Part shown: positions 48,503 to 58,318 of the stretch, in pieces
Position numbering within the stretch: the first letter of the stretch is position 1
How the letters are laid out: each line of letters starts with the position of its first letter
DNA from: Rhizobium sp. 16-449-1b
GTDB taxonomy: Bacteria > Pseudomonadota > Alphaproteobacteria > Rhizobiales > Rhizobiaceae
Reading direction: 5' to 3'
DNA: 64,000 bases
NCBI RefSeq assembly: GCF_017741935.1
Contig: NZ_JAGHMH010000005.1
Coordinates: 124,001-188,000 of the forward strand
Notes under the pieces: generated by a model
Databases searched by the model: none
The model's input: the letters and a program-made list of their open reading frames with translations, nothing else
Told to the model about the DNA's origin: nothing
Position numbers and translations under genes: made by a program

Positions 48503-50386
48503 CTATCCCGCCATAGCCTCTTCGTATTCGGACGAAAGCTCCAGCCATTGCTCCTCGGCCGCAGCCAGCTTGGCGGCCGCTTCGCCGCGCTGCTTTGCCT
48601 TCTCTGCGGCCTTCGCCGGCGCCTTCTCGTAGAGCACCGGATCCGCAAGTTCCGCATCAAGCCCCTGAATCAGTTTCTCCAGCTTCCCCGTCAACGATTC
48701 GATTTCGTTGATCTTTTTCTTGAGAGGGGCGAGCGAGGCGCGCCGGTCGGCATTGAGTTTTCGCTGGTCCGCCTTGGTCGCGGTCTCCTCAGTCACTTGC
48801 GGCTTTTCGTCTTTTTTTTTGCCGGAGGCGACGATCAGGTCGCGATACTCGTCCATGTCACCTTCGAAGGTGGTGACCGTGCCATTGTTGACCAGCCACA
48901 GCCGGTCGACGGTCGCCTCGATCAGGTAGCGATCGTGCGAGATCAGGATGACGGCGCCGTCATAGTCGTTCAGCGCTTCGATCAGCGCCCGGCGGCTGTC
49001 GATGTCGAGGTGGTTGGTCGGTTCGTCGAGAATGAGCAGGTTAGGCGCATGGAAGGCGGCAAGCCCCATCAGCAGACGTGCCTTTTCGCCACCGGACAGA
49101 TCCTTGGCGGCCGTTGACATCTTTTCCGTCGCCAGACCCATCTGCGCGACGCGGGCCCGCACCTTGGCCTCCGGCGCTTCCGGCATCAGCCGGCGCACAT
49201 GTTCGACCGGTGACTGGTCTGGAATCAGGTCGTCGAGCTGATGCTGGGCGAAGAAGCCGATCTTCAGGCTCGGTGCCAGCTTCACTTCGCCGCTTTCGGC
49301 CGAGAGCCTGCCGGAGATGAACTTCGCGAAGGTCGATTTGCCGTTGCCGTTCGAGCCGAGAAGCGCGATGCGGTCGTCATTGTCGATGCGAAGGTTGAGC
49401 CCCTTGAGGATCGGCTTGCCCGGCTCGTAGCCCACGGCACCGCCCGAGATGGCGACGATCGGGGAGGCGGGCTGCTTCTCCGGTTCGGGGAAGGTGATCG
49501 GCTGCACGTGATCCTCGATGACCGAGGCCACCGTGCCCATGCGCTCCAGCGCCTTGACGCGGCTCTGCGCCTGCCGGGCCTTGGAGGCCTTCGCCTTGAA
49601 GCGATCGATGAAGCTCTGCAGATGCTTGCGCGCCGCGTCGTTCTTGGCTTTCGCCTTGGTCTGCAGCTCGTCGGCTTCCGCCTTCTGCCGCTCGAATTGG
49701 TCGTAGCCGCCGCGATAGAAGGTTAGCTTCTTCTGGTCGAGATGCACGATCGAATTGACGGCATTGTTCAAGAGGTCGCGATCGTGGCTGATGATCAGCA
49801 CCGTGTGCGGATAGCGGCGAACGTAATCTTCGAGCCAGAGCGTGCCTTCGAGATCGAGATAGTTGGTCGGCTCGTCGAGCAGGAGCAGATCGGGCTCGGT
49901 AAAGAGCACCGAAGCCAGCGCCACGCGCATCCGCCATCCGCCTGAGAATGACGATGCCGGCCGCGCCTGCGCTTCCTGGCTGAAGCCGAGGCCGGACAGG
50001 ATGCTTGCGGCGCGTGCTTCGGCCGAGTGCGCGTCGATATCGACAAGGCGCATCTGGATTTCGGCGATGCGGTGCGGATCGCTGGCGGTCTCCGCTTCCG
50101 CCATCAGGGCGGCGCGTTCCTTGTCGGCGGAGAGCACGATTTCGATCAGCGAATCTTCCGTACCCGGCGCCTCCTGGGCGACTTGGCCGATACGGGCGTT
50201 CTTGGGGATGGTGATCGAGCCCGTCTCAGCCCCGAGATCGCCGGTGATGATGCGAAAGAGGGTGGACTTGCCGGCGCCGTTGCGGCCGACGAGGCCAGCC
50301 TTCGTGCCCGCGGGCAGCGAAACGCTGGCATGGTCGAGGAGCAGGCGGCCGGCAATGCGGGCGGAGATATCGCTAATCGTGATCAT
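48503..50386 (-). CDS. ABC-F family ATP-binding protein
   Basis: A 627-residue soluble protein with two ABC domains and no membrane helices. Walker A motifs are GRNGAGKST and GSNGNGKST; signatures are SGGWRMRVALA and LSGGEKARLLMG. A basic linker (ARKHLQSFIDRFKAKASKAR) lies between the domains and a Lys/Glu-rich coiled coil ends the protein. The layout is that of Uup/YheS-type ribosome-associated factors. The substrate state is unknown. Confidence 0.93.
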   Translation of the reverse strand: MITISDISARIAGRLLLDHASVSLPAGTKAGLVGRNGAGKSTLFRIITGDLGAETGSITIPKNARIGQVAQEAPGTEDSLIEIVLSADKERAALMAEAETASDPHRIAEIQMRLVDIDAHSAEARAASILSGLGFSQEAQARPASSFSGGWRMRVALASVLFTEPDLLLLDEPTNYLDLEGTLWLEDYVRRYPHTVLIISHDRDLLNNAVNSIVHLDQKKLTFYRGGYDQFERQKAEADELQTKAKAKNDAARKHLQSFIDRFKAKASKARQAQSRVKALERMGTVASVIEDHVQPITFPEPEKQPASPIVAISGGAVGYEPGKPILKGLNLRIDNDDRIALLGSNGNGKSTFAKFISGRLSAESGEVKLAPSLKIGFFAQHQLDDLIPDQSPVEHVRRLMPEAPEAKVRARVAQMGLATEKMSTAAKDLSGGEKARLLMGLAAFHAPNLLILDEPTNHLDIDSRRALIEALNDYDGAVILISHDRYLIEATVDRLWLVNNGTVTTFEGDMDEYRDLIVASGKKKDEKPQVTEETATKADQRKLNADRRASLAPLKKKINEIESLTGKLEKLIQGLDAELADPVLYEKAPAKAAEKAKQRGEAAAKLAAAEEQWLELSSEYEEAMAG

Positions 50387-50439
50387 GCCCGGCGTTTTGG
50401 CCGAAAGCCGCGATCAGCGCAAGAGCTTGAAGTGGCCTC

Positions 50440-51489
50440 TCAGCGCCCGAATGCCTGTACCGGCAGGCGTCTGTTCGATTGCGCGGCATGCAGCGCGATA
50501 CGGGCATTGGCCTGCAGCTGCGAGGCGGTCGCGGCATCGGCACTCAAGGCAACGCCGAGCGACACCGTCAGCTTGGCGTTCTGTCCGGCATCCGAGGTCG
50601 CGAAGACCACGTTCTCTTCCACGGAATTGCGCAGGCGTTCGGCGATAGCCATCGCCTCCTGCATGCCAACATTGGCGAAGAGGAAGGTGAACTCGTCGCC
50701 ATCTGTGCGGGCCACGAAATCGTGTTTCTTGATCGACTTGCGAAACAGGTCGGCGAGCTTCTTCAGAAGGCGGCTGCCGGTCTGCGTGCCGTAGCGGCTG
50801 TTCAGCGCCTTGAAGTCGTCGATATCCATCATGATCAGCGCGCTTCCGGCGGAGCCTTCCTCGCGCTCATAGAGATCGAGCACGGTCTTGTTGAGCGCGG
50901 TGCGATTGGGAAGGCCGGTGAGCCGGTCGGTCGAAGACGCGGTTTGAGCAGCCGCAACGCCGCGCTCAAGCGCTTCCATCCGATCGACGTCATGGCGAAG
51001 CTTGGTCTCAAGATCGGTCTCGGCGGTCAGGAGGCCGGCGAGCGAGGTCGACAGGAACTCCATCTCGCTCATGAAGGAGGAAAGGCTCTGGTCCGGGCTG
51101 CCGGTGATCGATTTCAGCGCGGTTTCCGCCGCGCGCATGAAACTCTGCTTCTGCTTTACGCCTGATGTCAGGCGCTCGACGGCATCGCGCAGCATCTTGC
51201 TCATCTCGGCCTGCGAGGTCTCTCCGACCAGCCCGCAATGGCTGACGAGGCGATATTTGAGGCCGAGCTCATCGAGCGATGGCTGGCGGGGTGCTGCGCC
51301 GAGCGAAGCGATATCCTGGGCAAGGGCGGCGTTCTGGCCGACGATCGCCTCATGAAACAGCTCGTAATTGCGCGGCAGGCCGGAAACGCCAAGGCGCGTC
51401 ATGTGCTGGCTGATGCGCTGAATATCCGTGACCGGTGCCGGACGGGATGTCTCGCGCTGCGCCTGCGGGCTCGATGCTGCACTTGCCAT
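50440..51489 (-). CDS. GGDEF domain protein (DGDEF variant)
   Basis: A 349-residue probable diguanylate cyclase. The N-terminal 170 residues are helical and lack a known sensor. The GGDEF domain begins at DRLTGLPNRTAL. The active loop reads TDGDEFTF, so the first Gly is Asp, and the upstream inhibitory RxxD site is KKHD. Catalysis is therefore likely but not certain. It lies 53 nt upstream of the ABC-F gene. Confidence 0.85.
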   Translation of the reverse strand: MASAASSPQAQRETSRPAPVTDIQRISQHMTRLGVSGLPRNYELFHEAIVGQNAALAQDIASLGAAPRQPSLDELGLKYRLVSHCGLVGETSQAEMSKMLRDAVERLTSGVKQKQSFMRAAETALKSITGSPDQSLSSFMSEMEFLSTSLAGLLTAETDLETKLRHDVDRMEALERGVAAAQTASSTDRLTGLPNRTALNKTVLDLYEREEGSAGSALIMMDIDDFKALNSRYGTQTGSRLLKKLADLFRKSIKKHDFVARTDGDEFTFLFANVGMQEAMAIAERLRNSVEENVVFATSDAGQNAKLTVSLGVALSADAATASQLQANARIALHAAQSNRRLPVQAFGR

Positions 51490-51630
51490 GTTGCACTCCT
51501 CGCTCGTCGGCCCTGTCCGGCCTCGTTCTCTCCCCTATGCACCGGACTATTTAAGATGCGCTGAATTTGCACCTTTTCCGAGTAAATCCGTTTCCGGGAT
51601 TTCGCCAACGCGGTTAATGCCGCGTTTCCG

Positions 51631-52146
51631 TCATGCGCTCAGCCAGCGCTTGCCGTCGCTGTGCAGGAAATAGCTGAGATCGAGCGACAGGCTGGGCTTG
51701 CCGAGCGAGGTCAAGGTCATGTGGCACTGGCCGCGATGATGCGTCTGGTGGTTGAACAGATGCGACAGCGCCGGCCACAGCGGCTGCGTGATCACGCCGG
51801 GGCGGGTGACTGGAGTATAGCTGAAGGTACCCGCGAGCGCCTCGGCATCAAGCGTATCGACCCAATCGGCGATCCTGCTGTCCTCCCGCTCGCGCGCTGC
51901 ACGCAGGCCAGCGAGGTCGTCATAGAGGATGCTGTCGAGCGTCGTCGGTGCCTCGCCCGATCCGGTAAAGCGCTTCATCCAGATACGGTCGGCCGACAGG
52001 ATGTGGTTCAGCGTTGCGTTGAGCGAGCCGAAGAAGGCGCCGCGGTTTTCCCGGTATTCGGCATCCGTCAGTTCCGAGGCTGCCGCATAGACCAGTTCGT
52101 TGGCCCAGCGGTTGTAATCCGCAAACATCGCATATTGCTTCTGCAT
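51631..52146 (-). CDS. DinB-family protein
   Basis: A 171-residue four-helix bundle of the DinB/YfiT type. The metal-binding His residues are in NHILSADRIW and HLFNHQTHHRGQ. The family includes thiol transferases and damage-induced proteins; the substrate is unknown. The ATG at 52146 has ggaggg 5 nt upstream. Confidence 0.88.
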   Translation of the reverse strand: MQKQYAMFADYNRWANELVYAAASELTDAEYRENRGAFFGSLNATLNHILSADRIWMKRFTGSGEAPTTLDSILYDDLAGLRAAREREDSRIADWVDTLDAEALAGTFSYTPVTRPGVITQPLWPALSHLFNHQTHHRGQCHMTLTSLGKPSLSLDLSYFLHSDGKRWLSA

Positions 52147-52349
52147 TTTGCCCTCCATGTCCTGATCCGTTCTATCCTATGGAGCTTTGCCAGCAATGGC
52201 GCTGATGGCTTCATGAAAATCCGTCATCGCCTCGCACCAAACTGTCCCGCTCTGTGACGGACGCGTGAAATTCGCGCAGCCCCCTTGTTTTCAGCCTATC
52301 GGACGGGTAAACACCGCCCACTTTTCCCCGATGAATGAGGATTATTACA

Positions 52350-52772
52350 ATGGCGATTGAACGCACCTTCTCGATGATCAAACCGGACGCAACGAAGCGC
52401 AACCTGACCGGCGCCATCACCAAGGTATTCGAAGACAACGGCCTGCGCATCATCGCCTCCAAGCGCGTATGGATGTCCAAGCGCGAAGCTGAAGGCTTCT
52501 ACGCCGTTCACAAGGAACGCCCCTTCTTCGGCGAACTGGTTGAAGGCATGACCTCTGGCCCGACCATCGTTCAGGTCCTGGAAGGCGAGAACGCCATCCT
52601 GAAGAACCGCGAAATCATGGGCGCTACCAACCCTGCCAACGCTGACGAAGGCACGATCCGCAAGCAGTTCGCGCTGTCGATCGGCGAAAACTCGGTTCAC
52701 GGTTCGGACGCTCCCGAGACTGCTGTCCAGGAAATCGCTTACTGGTTCGCAGAAACCGAAATCGTCGGCTGA
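52350..52772 (+). CDS. ndk: Nucleoside-diphosphate kinase
   Basis: Ndk equilibrates nucleoside di- and triphosphates, 140 residues. IKPDATKRN is near the start and the phosphohistidine is in NSVHGSDA. The ATG at 52350 follows gagga; a frame beginning at 52335 is less likely. A clear terminator follows. Confidence 0.97.
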   Translation: MAIERTFSMIKPDATKRNLTGAITKVFEDNGLRIIASKRVWMSKREAEGFYAVHKERPFFGELVEGMTSGPTIVQVLEGENAILKNREIMGATNPANADEGTIRKQFALSIGENSVHGSDAPETAVQEIAYWFAETEIVG

Positions 52773-52816
52773 TTCAAAAGCGCAGCTTAACGGCTGAACC
52801 TTTTGAAATGACTCGG

Positions 52817-52844
52817 AAAGCCCGGCCACCGCGCCGGGCTTTTT
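52817..52844. terminator. Terminator between ndk and the lipoprotein gene
   Basis: The stem AAAGCCCGGC/GCCGGGCTTT with a 6-nt loop and TTTTT on the plus strand ends ndk. It overlaps the stop codon of the converging lipoprotein gene. Confidence 0.8.
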
Positions 52845-53347
52845 CACGTCTTGGGACAGGTGTCGGCGCTGTCGTAATCGACGGTCCCATCCGCTTTGAA
52901 GACGTCAGGGTTCTTGGTGTAGAGCGGCCCGACCACCAGCGGCTTGCCCGGCATGATCGACTGATCGACATCGGATGTGACGGTCGTCTTCAGGCTTTGC
53001 AGCTCCTTTCCGGCGGCATCGACCAATCTTATGCTGACGGCGTACGGCCTGTCCTTCTTCACGCAATGTATTGGCGGGCTTTGCAGGCTGATCTTCTCCC
53101 AGGCCGGAAAGATCTTCTCGTTGATCACAAGCGGTGCTCCGCCTGCGGGGTTCTCGAACTCGGCGATCGCCACCGCGCCATCTGGCAGCGGCGCCTTCTT
53201 GCTCAGCGTCACCAGATAGGTCGCGACCGCGACGCGGTAATTGAACACGAAGATATGGCCGTTGACTTGCACGAGCGTGTCGCTCTCGCGCTGGCAGCCG
53301 GCAAGCACCAGCATGGCCGACATCACGGCCGCTCCGAACGCTTTCAT
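52844..53347 (-). CDS. Small lipoprotein of unknown function
   Basis: A 167-residue putative lipoprotein. The signal MKAFGAAVMSAMLVLAGC ends in a lipobox with Cys18. The rest is mostly beta-like with one Cys pair possible (ten residues after SPPIH, and near the C-terminus, DTCPKT). I recognise no domain. The ATG overlaps the CGNR gene stop (ATGA), so both are co-translated. Confidence 0.78.
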   Translation of the reverse strand: MKAFGAAVMSAMLVLAGCQRESDTLVQVNGHIFVFNYRVAVATYLVTLSKKAPLPDGAVAIAEFENPAGGAPLVINEKIFPAWEKISLQSPPIHCVKKDRPYAVSIRLVDAAGKELQSLKTTVTSDVDQSIMPGKPLVVGPLYTKNPDVFKADGTVDYDSADTCPKT

Positions 53348-53895
53348 GACCCGTTCTCCTCTTTCCGGCGCCGATAGTGCTTGATTGCCTTCGCCCGGTT
53401 GCCGCAGACCGCCATGTCGCACCAGGTCCGGCTCCTGTTCTTGCTGCGATCAAGAAACAGCCAGCCGCAATTGCCGCAAATCTTCATCCGCTCCGGCTCA
53501 GGCGAGGCGATCAGCCTCAGCACCGAATGCGCCGTGGCCCGATCGATGCCGGCAGCACCCGAGTTGCCACGCAGTACGATGGCGGCCGCTTCCAGCAACT
53601 CCGCCAACAATTGGTCACTACCACCGGCCAGCACGCGGTCGCGAAAATAGCGATCGGTCGCCTCGCGCAAGGCAATGAACGCAGGCCTGCCATCAGGCGG
53701 AACCGGCGCAACGTCCCCGAAGATCGCCCGCTCGGCGCAGAAATTCGCCGCCGCCTGGGGAAAGGCATGCAGCTGCGCGTCGACGGCAAAGCGATCGATG
53801 CGACGCTGTTCGTCGTGCCGCAGCACGACGCTGTTGGCGACATCGAATGCCAGCGCGCCGCCGGAGAAGCGATGAGGGGTCCACGAGAAGGTCAT
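53344..53895 (-). CDS. CGNR zinc-finger transcription regulator (ABATE type)
   Basis: A 183-residue regulator. The N-terminal 130 residues are an ABATE-like stress-linked domain (FSGGALAFDVANSV). The C-terminus is the CGNR zinc finger: ICGNCGWLFLDRS, then WCDMAVCGNRAKAIKHYRRR. I take ATG 53895 over a TTG at 53901; neither has a clear ribosome site. It lies 58 nt from, and divergent to, the permease gene, with a palindrome between them. Confidence 0.85.
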   Translation of the reverse strand: MTFSWTPHRFSGGALAFDVANSVVLRHDEQRRIDRFAVDAQLHAFPQAAANFCAERAIFGDVAPVPPDGRPAFIALREATDRYFRDRVLAGGSDQLLAELLEAAAIVLRGNSGAAGIDRATAHSVLRLIASPEPERMKICGNCGWLFLDRSKNRSRTWCDMAVCGNRAKAIKHYRRRKEENGS

Positions 53896-53904
53896 AGGCA
53901 AAAT

Positions 53905-53934
53905 ATAACTGGTAAAAGCAATTTTGCCAGTTAT
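53905..53934. promoter_or_regulatory. 30-bp palindrome between the CGNR regulator and permease genes
   Basis: The arms ATAACTGGTAAAA and TTTTGCCAGTTAT match at 12 of 13 positions around a 4-nt spacer. It begins 10 nt from the CGNR start and ends 19 nt from the permease start. A symmetrical operator for the CGNR protein is the simplest reading. Confidence 0.7.
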
Positions 53935-53953
53935 GATTTCGGCGAAATAGGAT

Positions 53954-54856
53954 ATGTCGATGGCCTATCTCTTGCAGCAACTGGCGAATGCGGTGCCGCT
54001 GGCGGCCCTTTATGCTGCGCTGGCCTTCGGCTATGCGGTCGCCTTCGGCGTCACCAAGCGCCCCGACATCACCTATGGCGCGCTCTTCGCCTTTTCCGGC
54101 CAGATCCTGCTGCTCTTCACTGATTTCGGCTACAACAAGCTTTGGCTGGTCTTGCCCGCGGCACTCACGCTCGGTGCTGCGGCCTCGCTGGTTTATGCGA
54201 TGGGGGCGGGGGTGTGGATCGGCCGCTCGGTCATGCTGCCGCTGGTGCGCCAGTCCTCGAACACGGTCATCGTTGCGGCGCTCGGCGTCACCATCGTGCT
54301 GATGGAGACCGCGCGCCTGGCGTCCGACACCCGCAGCCTGTGGCTATCGCCGTTTCTGAATGGCCATGTCGTCTTCTGGCAGAGCGCCGGCTTTGAGGTG
54401 GTGTTGACCGAGATGCAGTTGATCAACACGGCGCTGATGTGCGGCTTCGTGGCGATCGGTGCCGTGATCCTGAAGCGAACCTCCTGGGGCCGCGCCTGGC
54501 GCGCCGTCACCGACGATCCGAAGGCCGCCGAACTCTGCGGTGTCAGCGCCACAAGCGTCTTCCTCACGGCCTACGCCGCCGCCGTCCTGATGGCGACGCT
54601 CTGCGGCATCTTCTCCACCGCCTATTACGGCACGATGGATTTCGGCGCGGGGCTGATGTTCGGGCTGAAGGTTCTGATGGTGGCTGCTGTCGGCGGCTAT
54701 TCGGACCCGCTGAAATCGGCGGGCGGTGCCGCCGGCCTCGGTCTGGTCGAGACGCTGTGGACCGCCTACGGTCCGTTCCTCTGGCGCGACTTCGTGGTCT
54801 TTTCGCTGCTTGTGCTTTTGCTTGTGCTCAGCCGGCGTGAACGGGTGATCCCGTGA
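53954..54856 (+). CDS. LivH-like branched-chain amino acid permease, orphan
   Basis: A 300-residue inner-membrane protein with about eight helices, of the LivH type. The characteristic region is RAVTDDPKAAELCGVSATSV, followed by the final helices. No livM, livG, livF or binding-protein gene is adjacent, so its partners are elsewhere or absent. The ATG at 53960 is a second start option. Its stop codon abuts that of moaE. Confidence 0.8.
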   Translation: MSMAYLLQQLANAVPLAALYAALAFGYAVAFGVTKRPDITYGALFAFSGQILLLFTDFGYNKLWLVLPAALTLGAAASLVYAMGAGVWIGRSVMLPLVRQSSNTVIVAALGVTIVLMETARLASDTRSLWLSPFLNGHVVFWQSAGFEVVLTEMQLINTALMCGFVAIGAVILKRTSWGRAWRAVTDDPKAAELCGVSATSVFLTAYAAAVLMATLCGIFSTAYYGTMDFGAGLMFGLKVLMVAAVGGYSDPLKSAGGAAGLGLVETLWTAYGPFLWRDFVVFSLLVLLLVLSRRERVIP

Positions 54857-55318
54857 TCACTTCCATTTGTCGCGCGCGGCATCATCGTGGCCCTTGGCCT
54901 CGACCCATTGCCGCTCGACGCCGTCCTTGCCGTGCTCCTTCTTCCAGAAGGGCGCCGACGTCTTCAGGAAATCCATTACGAAGTTCGCACCGTCGAACGC
55001 GGCCTGGCGGTGCGGAGCGGCGGCGATCACGAGCACGATGTTCTCGCCCGCCGCGATCTTTCCGTAGCGGTGAATGGCTGTCAGGCCGTTGAGCTTGAAG
55101 CGCTCGATCGCCATCTCGGCGATCCGGGTCATCTCAGCCTCGGCCATGCCAGGATAGTGCTCAAGCTCGAGTGCATCCAGCGTCCCGCCTTCGTCGCGGC
55201 ACAGGCCGGAGAAGGTGACCACGGCGCCGATACCCGGCTTTCCCTTGCTCAACAGATCGACTTCGCCCTGCAGGTCGAAATCCTCGCGCTGGACGCGGAT
55301 GGTGGGGGAGGTCGTCAT
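54857..55318 (-). CDS. moaE: Molybdopterin synthase catalytic subunit MoaE
   Basis: MoaE inserts sulphur from MoaD into precursor Z, 153 residues. Conserved parts are GAVVTFSGLCRD, LELEHYPGMAE and APHRQAAF, with the Lys-rich end APFWKKEH. The ATG at 55318 overlaps the moaD stop (ATGA). Confidence 0.95.
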   Translation of the reverse strand: MTTSPTIRVQREDFDLQGEVDLLSKGKPGIGAVVTFSGLCRDEGGTLDALELEHYPGMAEAEMTRIAEMAIERFKLNGLTAIHRYGKIAAGENIVLVIAAAPHRQAAFDGANFVMDFLKTSAPFWKKEHGKDGVERQWVEAKGHDDAARDKWK

Positions 55319-55569
55319 CCGCCGGTCATCGGTGGGAAGATACCGATCTCCCGCGCGTCGCCGATCGGCTCGTCGTGCTCGACATGTTCCTGATCGAGCG
55401 CGACGCGGATCACGTCGGGAAACTGCAATGCGGTCTCGTACTCCTCGCCGAGCGTCTTCAGGTGATCGAGAAGATCGGTGACGGTGACGACGGAAGCAGG
55501 CAGAGCAATGTCTTCCTCGGCCTTGCCGATCCGCTCGCGCACCCAGGCGAAATAGATGAGCTTGGTCAT
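55315..55569 (-). CDS. moaD: Molybdopterin synthase sulphur carrier MoaD
   Basis: A ubiquitin-like carrier of 84 residues that ends in the required Gly-Gly (PPMTGG). The start overlaps the pgsA stop (ATGA). Confidence 0.94.
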   Translation of the reverse strand: MTKLIYFAWVRERIGKAEEDIALPASVVTVTDLLDHLKTLGEEYETALQFPDVIRVALDQEHVEHDEPIGDAREIGIFPPMTGG

Positions 55570-56156
55570 TCGTCGTTTTCCACGATGTGCTTGATGCCGG
55601 CGCGGAAGTAATCATAGCCGGTATAGATCGTCAGGATGGCGGCGAGCCAGAGAAGCCCGATGCCGGTCATCGTGGTGTAGGGGAAGATCTCGTCGCCGGC
55701 AGGACCCGCCAGCAGGAAGGCGATCGCTACCAGCTGCACCGTGGTCTTCCACTTGGCGATCCGCGTCACGGGAACGCTGACCTTCAGCGCCGCGAGATAT
55801 TCGCGCAGGCCCGAGACCAGGATCTCGCGGCAAAGGATAGTGATGGCGGCCCAGATCGACCAGCCGGCAATGGTCTGGTCCGCGGCCACAAGCAGGAGGA
55901 TCGATGCGACCAGCAGCTTGTCGGCGATCGGGTCGAGCATGCGGCCGATGTTCGATGTCTGGTTCCAGATACGGGCGAGGTAGCCGTCAAGAAAGTCGGT
56001 GATCGACGCGATGACGAAGATCCACAGCGCAACCCAGCGGGCCGTATTGCTGATCGACAGTTTTCCTTCCACGAAGAAGCACAGGACGATGAGCGGAACC
56101 GCGAGAATGCGGCCGTAGGTCAGCAGGTTGGGGATATTGTATGCGCGCGATGCCAT
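55566..56156 (-). CDS. pgsA: CDP-diacylglycerol-glycerol-3-phosphate phosphatidyltransferase
   Basis: PgsA makes phosphatidylglycerophosphate, 196 residues with about four to five helices. The CDP-alcohol motif runs from DFLDGYLAR to GRMLDPIADK with all three Asp pairs expected. It lies 110 nt downstream of uvrC and is coupled to moaD. Confidence 0.95.
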   Translation of the reverse strand: MASRAYNIPNLLTYGRILAVPLIVLCFFVEGKLSISNTARWVALWIFVIASITDFLDGYLARIWNQTSNIGRMLDPIADKLLVASILLLVAADQTIAGWSIWAAITILCREILVSGLREYLAALKVSVPVTRIAKWKTTVQLVAIAFLLAGPAGDEIFPYTTMTGIGLLWLAAILTIYTGYDYFRAGIKHIVENDE

Positions 56157-56266
56157 GAAATCTGTCTCTGATTTGATACGTCCGTAGATGACGGCTTTGA
56201 CCGCAAAGCGTCAACATTCTTTCTGTTTTTTCGCTGCCTTTGCGTGGAATTTGCGACCGACGCCAC

Positions 56267-58318
56267 CTATTTCGCGGCGTCGTCGTGAAAATGATTGTAA
56301 ACCTGCTTGGCGACCGTCTCCGAAATCCCTTCGACGGCCATCAGATCCGACAGTGCCGCCCGCGAAACCGCCTTCGCCGTTCCGAAATGCTGGAGCAGCG
56401 CACGTTTGCGTGATGGGCCGATTCCACCGATCTCGTCGAGCGGGTTTTTGACCATCTCCTTCTTGCGCCGTGCCCGGTGCGAGCCGATGGCGAAGCGGTG
56501 CGCTTCGTCGCGCATGCGCTGGGTGAAGTAGAGCACCGGATCGCGCGGCGGCAGCGTGAAGCTTTCTCCACCGGGCAGGAAGAAGCGCTCGCGTCCGGCA
56601 TCGCGATCGACGCCCTTGGCGACGCCGATGGCGGTGACGCTGTCGGTGATCCCGAGCTCTTCCAGGATCGCCCGCACCGCCGTCATCTGCCCTTGGCCGC
56701 CGTCGATCAGGATCACGTCGGGCCATGCGGGGAAGGGCATGTCGGCGGCATCCACTGGGGCGACCGGCTGGCTCCTGTCGGGAATGCCCTCTTCCTTGAG
56801 CAGTCGCGTGAACCGCCGCGTCATCACCTCGCGCATCATGCCGAAGTCGTCGCCGGGCGTGATGTCGGTCGATTTGATGTTGAACTTGCGGTACTGGTTC
56901 TTCACGAAGCCTTCCGGCCCCGCGACCACCATGCCGCCGACGGCATTCGTTCCCATGATATGCGAGTTGTCGTAGATCTCGACGCGCTGCGGCACGTAGG
57001 AGAGCTTGAACGTATCCTTGAAACCTTCGAGCAGCCGCGATTGCGACGCCGTTTCCGCAAGCTTGCGCCCATGCGCCTCGCGCGCATTGCCCATGACGTG
57101 GTCAACCAGATCGCGCTTCTCGCCGCGCTGCGGCACCAGCACCGAAATCTTGTGTCCCGCCTTCTCGGCGAAGGCGGCGGCGAGAAGCTCCATCTCGTCC
57201 ACCGTTTCCGAAAGCAGGATCTGCTTCGGCACCGGCTTGTCGTCGTAGAACTGTGCCAGAAAGGCGCTCAGCACTTCGGCGCCTGTGAGTTGCGGGTCGG
57301 CCTTCGGGAAATAGGCGCGGTTGCCCCAGTTCTGCCCGGTGCGGAAGAAGAACACCTGGATGCAGGAAATCCCGCCCTCGTGATAGATCGCGAAGACATC
57401 GGCCTCCTCGACACCGGCGGGATTGATCCCCTGGTGGCTGGACACGTGCGACAGCGAGGCAAGGCGGTCGCGATAGACGGCGGCCTGCTCGAAATCGAGA
57501 TCCTCGGCCGCCTGGTTCATCGCCTCGGCCATATGCGCCTTCACCTTCTGGCTCTTGCCCGAAAGGAAGTCCTTGGCCTCCTGCACCAGTTCGCCATACC
57601 CTGCATCGCTGATCTCATGCGTGCAGGGCGCCGAACAGCGCTTGATCTGGTAGAGCAGGCAAGGGCGGGTCCGCGTCTCGAACACGCTGTCCGTACAGGT
57701 GCGGATCAGGAAGGCGCGCTGCAGCGAATTGATCGTGCGGCCGACGGCGCCTGCCGAAGCGAAGGGACCGAAATAATCGCCCTTGCGGGCGCGGGCGCCG
57801 CGATGTTTCAGGATGGCGGGGGCGCGGTGGTCGCCCGATATAAGGATATAGGGGAACGACTTGTCGTCGCGCAGAAGCACGTTAAAGCGCGGCCGCAACC
57901 GCTTGATCAGATTCGCTTCGAGCAGAAGCGCCTCGATCTCCGTGCGTGTCGTCACGAACTCCATATGCGCGGTCTGCCGCACCATCTGCGCGATGCGGTT
58001 GGAGTGCACGCGGCCGAGCGCGTAATTGCTCACGCGCTTCTTGAGGCTGCGTGCCTTGCCGACATAGAGAACGTCGCCGGCCTCGTTGAACATGCGGTAA
58101 ACGCCGGGGCTGTTTGGCAGCCGCTTGACGAATTCCGCGATCAGGTCGGCGCCGACAAGCCCGGTCTCGTTGCTGCCGCCTTCGTTCCAGTCGATGGCAG
58201 AGGCAACCGGCGCGCCAACGGCCGAGGCAGAGTTGTCGCTCTCCACCTCGATATCGTCGTCGGTCTCGTCATTTTCGTCGTAAAGAACGCCGCCATCCGG
58301 CAGCTTCCTTGAATTCAT
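56267..58318 (-). CDS. uvrC: Excinuclease ABC subunit C
   Basis: UvrC makes both incisions in nucleotide excision repair. The 683 residues begin with an acidic extension of about 50 residues. The GIY-YIG domain follows ([22 protein letters not shown]), then the UVR helix, the RNase H-like part ([16 protein letters not shown]) and two HhH motifs ending [13 protein letters not shown]. The ATG overlaps the SDR stop (ATGA). Confidence 0.96.
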   Translation of the reverse strand: MNSRKLPDGGVLYDENDETDDDIEVESDNSASAVGAPVASAIDWNEGGSNETGLVGADLIAEFVKRLPNSPGVYRMFNEAGDVLYVGKARSLKKRVSNYALGRVHSNRIAQMVRQTAHMEFVTTRTEIEALLLEANLIKRLRPRFNVLLRDDKSFPYILISGDHRAPAILKHRGARARKGDYFGPFASAGAVGRTINSLQRAFLIRTCTDSVFETRTRPCLLYQIKRCSAPCTHEISDAGYGELVQEAKDFLSGKSQKVKAHMAEAMNQAAEDLDFEQAAVYRDRLASLSHVSSHQGINPAGVEEADVFAIYHEGGISCIQVFFFRTGQNWGNRAYFPKADPQLTGAEVLSAFLAQFYDDKPVPKQILLSETVDEMELLAAAFAEKAGHKISVLVPQRGEKRDLVDHVMGNAREAHGRKLAETASQSRLLEGFKDTFKLSYVPQRVEIYDNSHIMGTNAVGGMVVAGPEGFVKNQYRKFNIKSTDITPGDDFGMMREVMTRRFTRLLKEEGIPDRSQPVAPVDAADMPFPAWPDVILIDGGQGQMTAVRAILEELGITDSVTAIGVAKGVDRDAGRERFFLPGGESFTLPPRDPVLYFTQRMRDEAHRFAIGSHRARRKKEMVKNPLDEIGGIGPSRKRALLQHFGTAKAVSRAALSDLMAVEGISETVAKQVYNHFHDDAAK

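Noticed and set aside
56477..58312. Plus-strand open frame of 611 codons opposite uvrC
   Set aside because: It is a shadow of uvrC, whose GIY-YIG and HhH motifs are intact.
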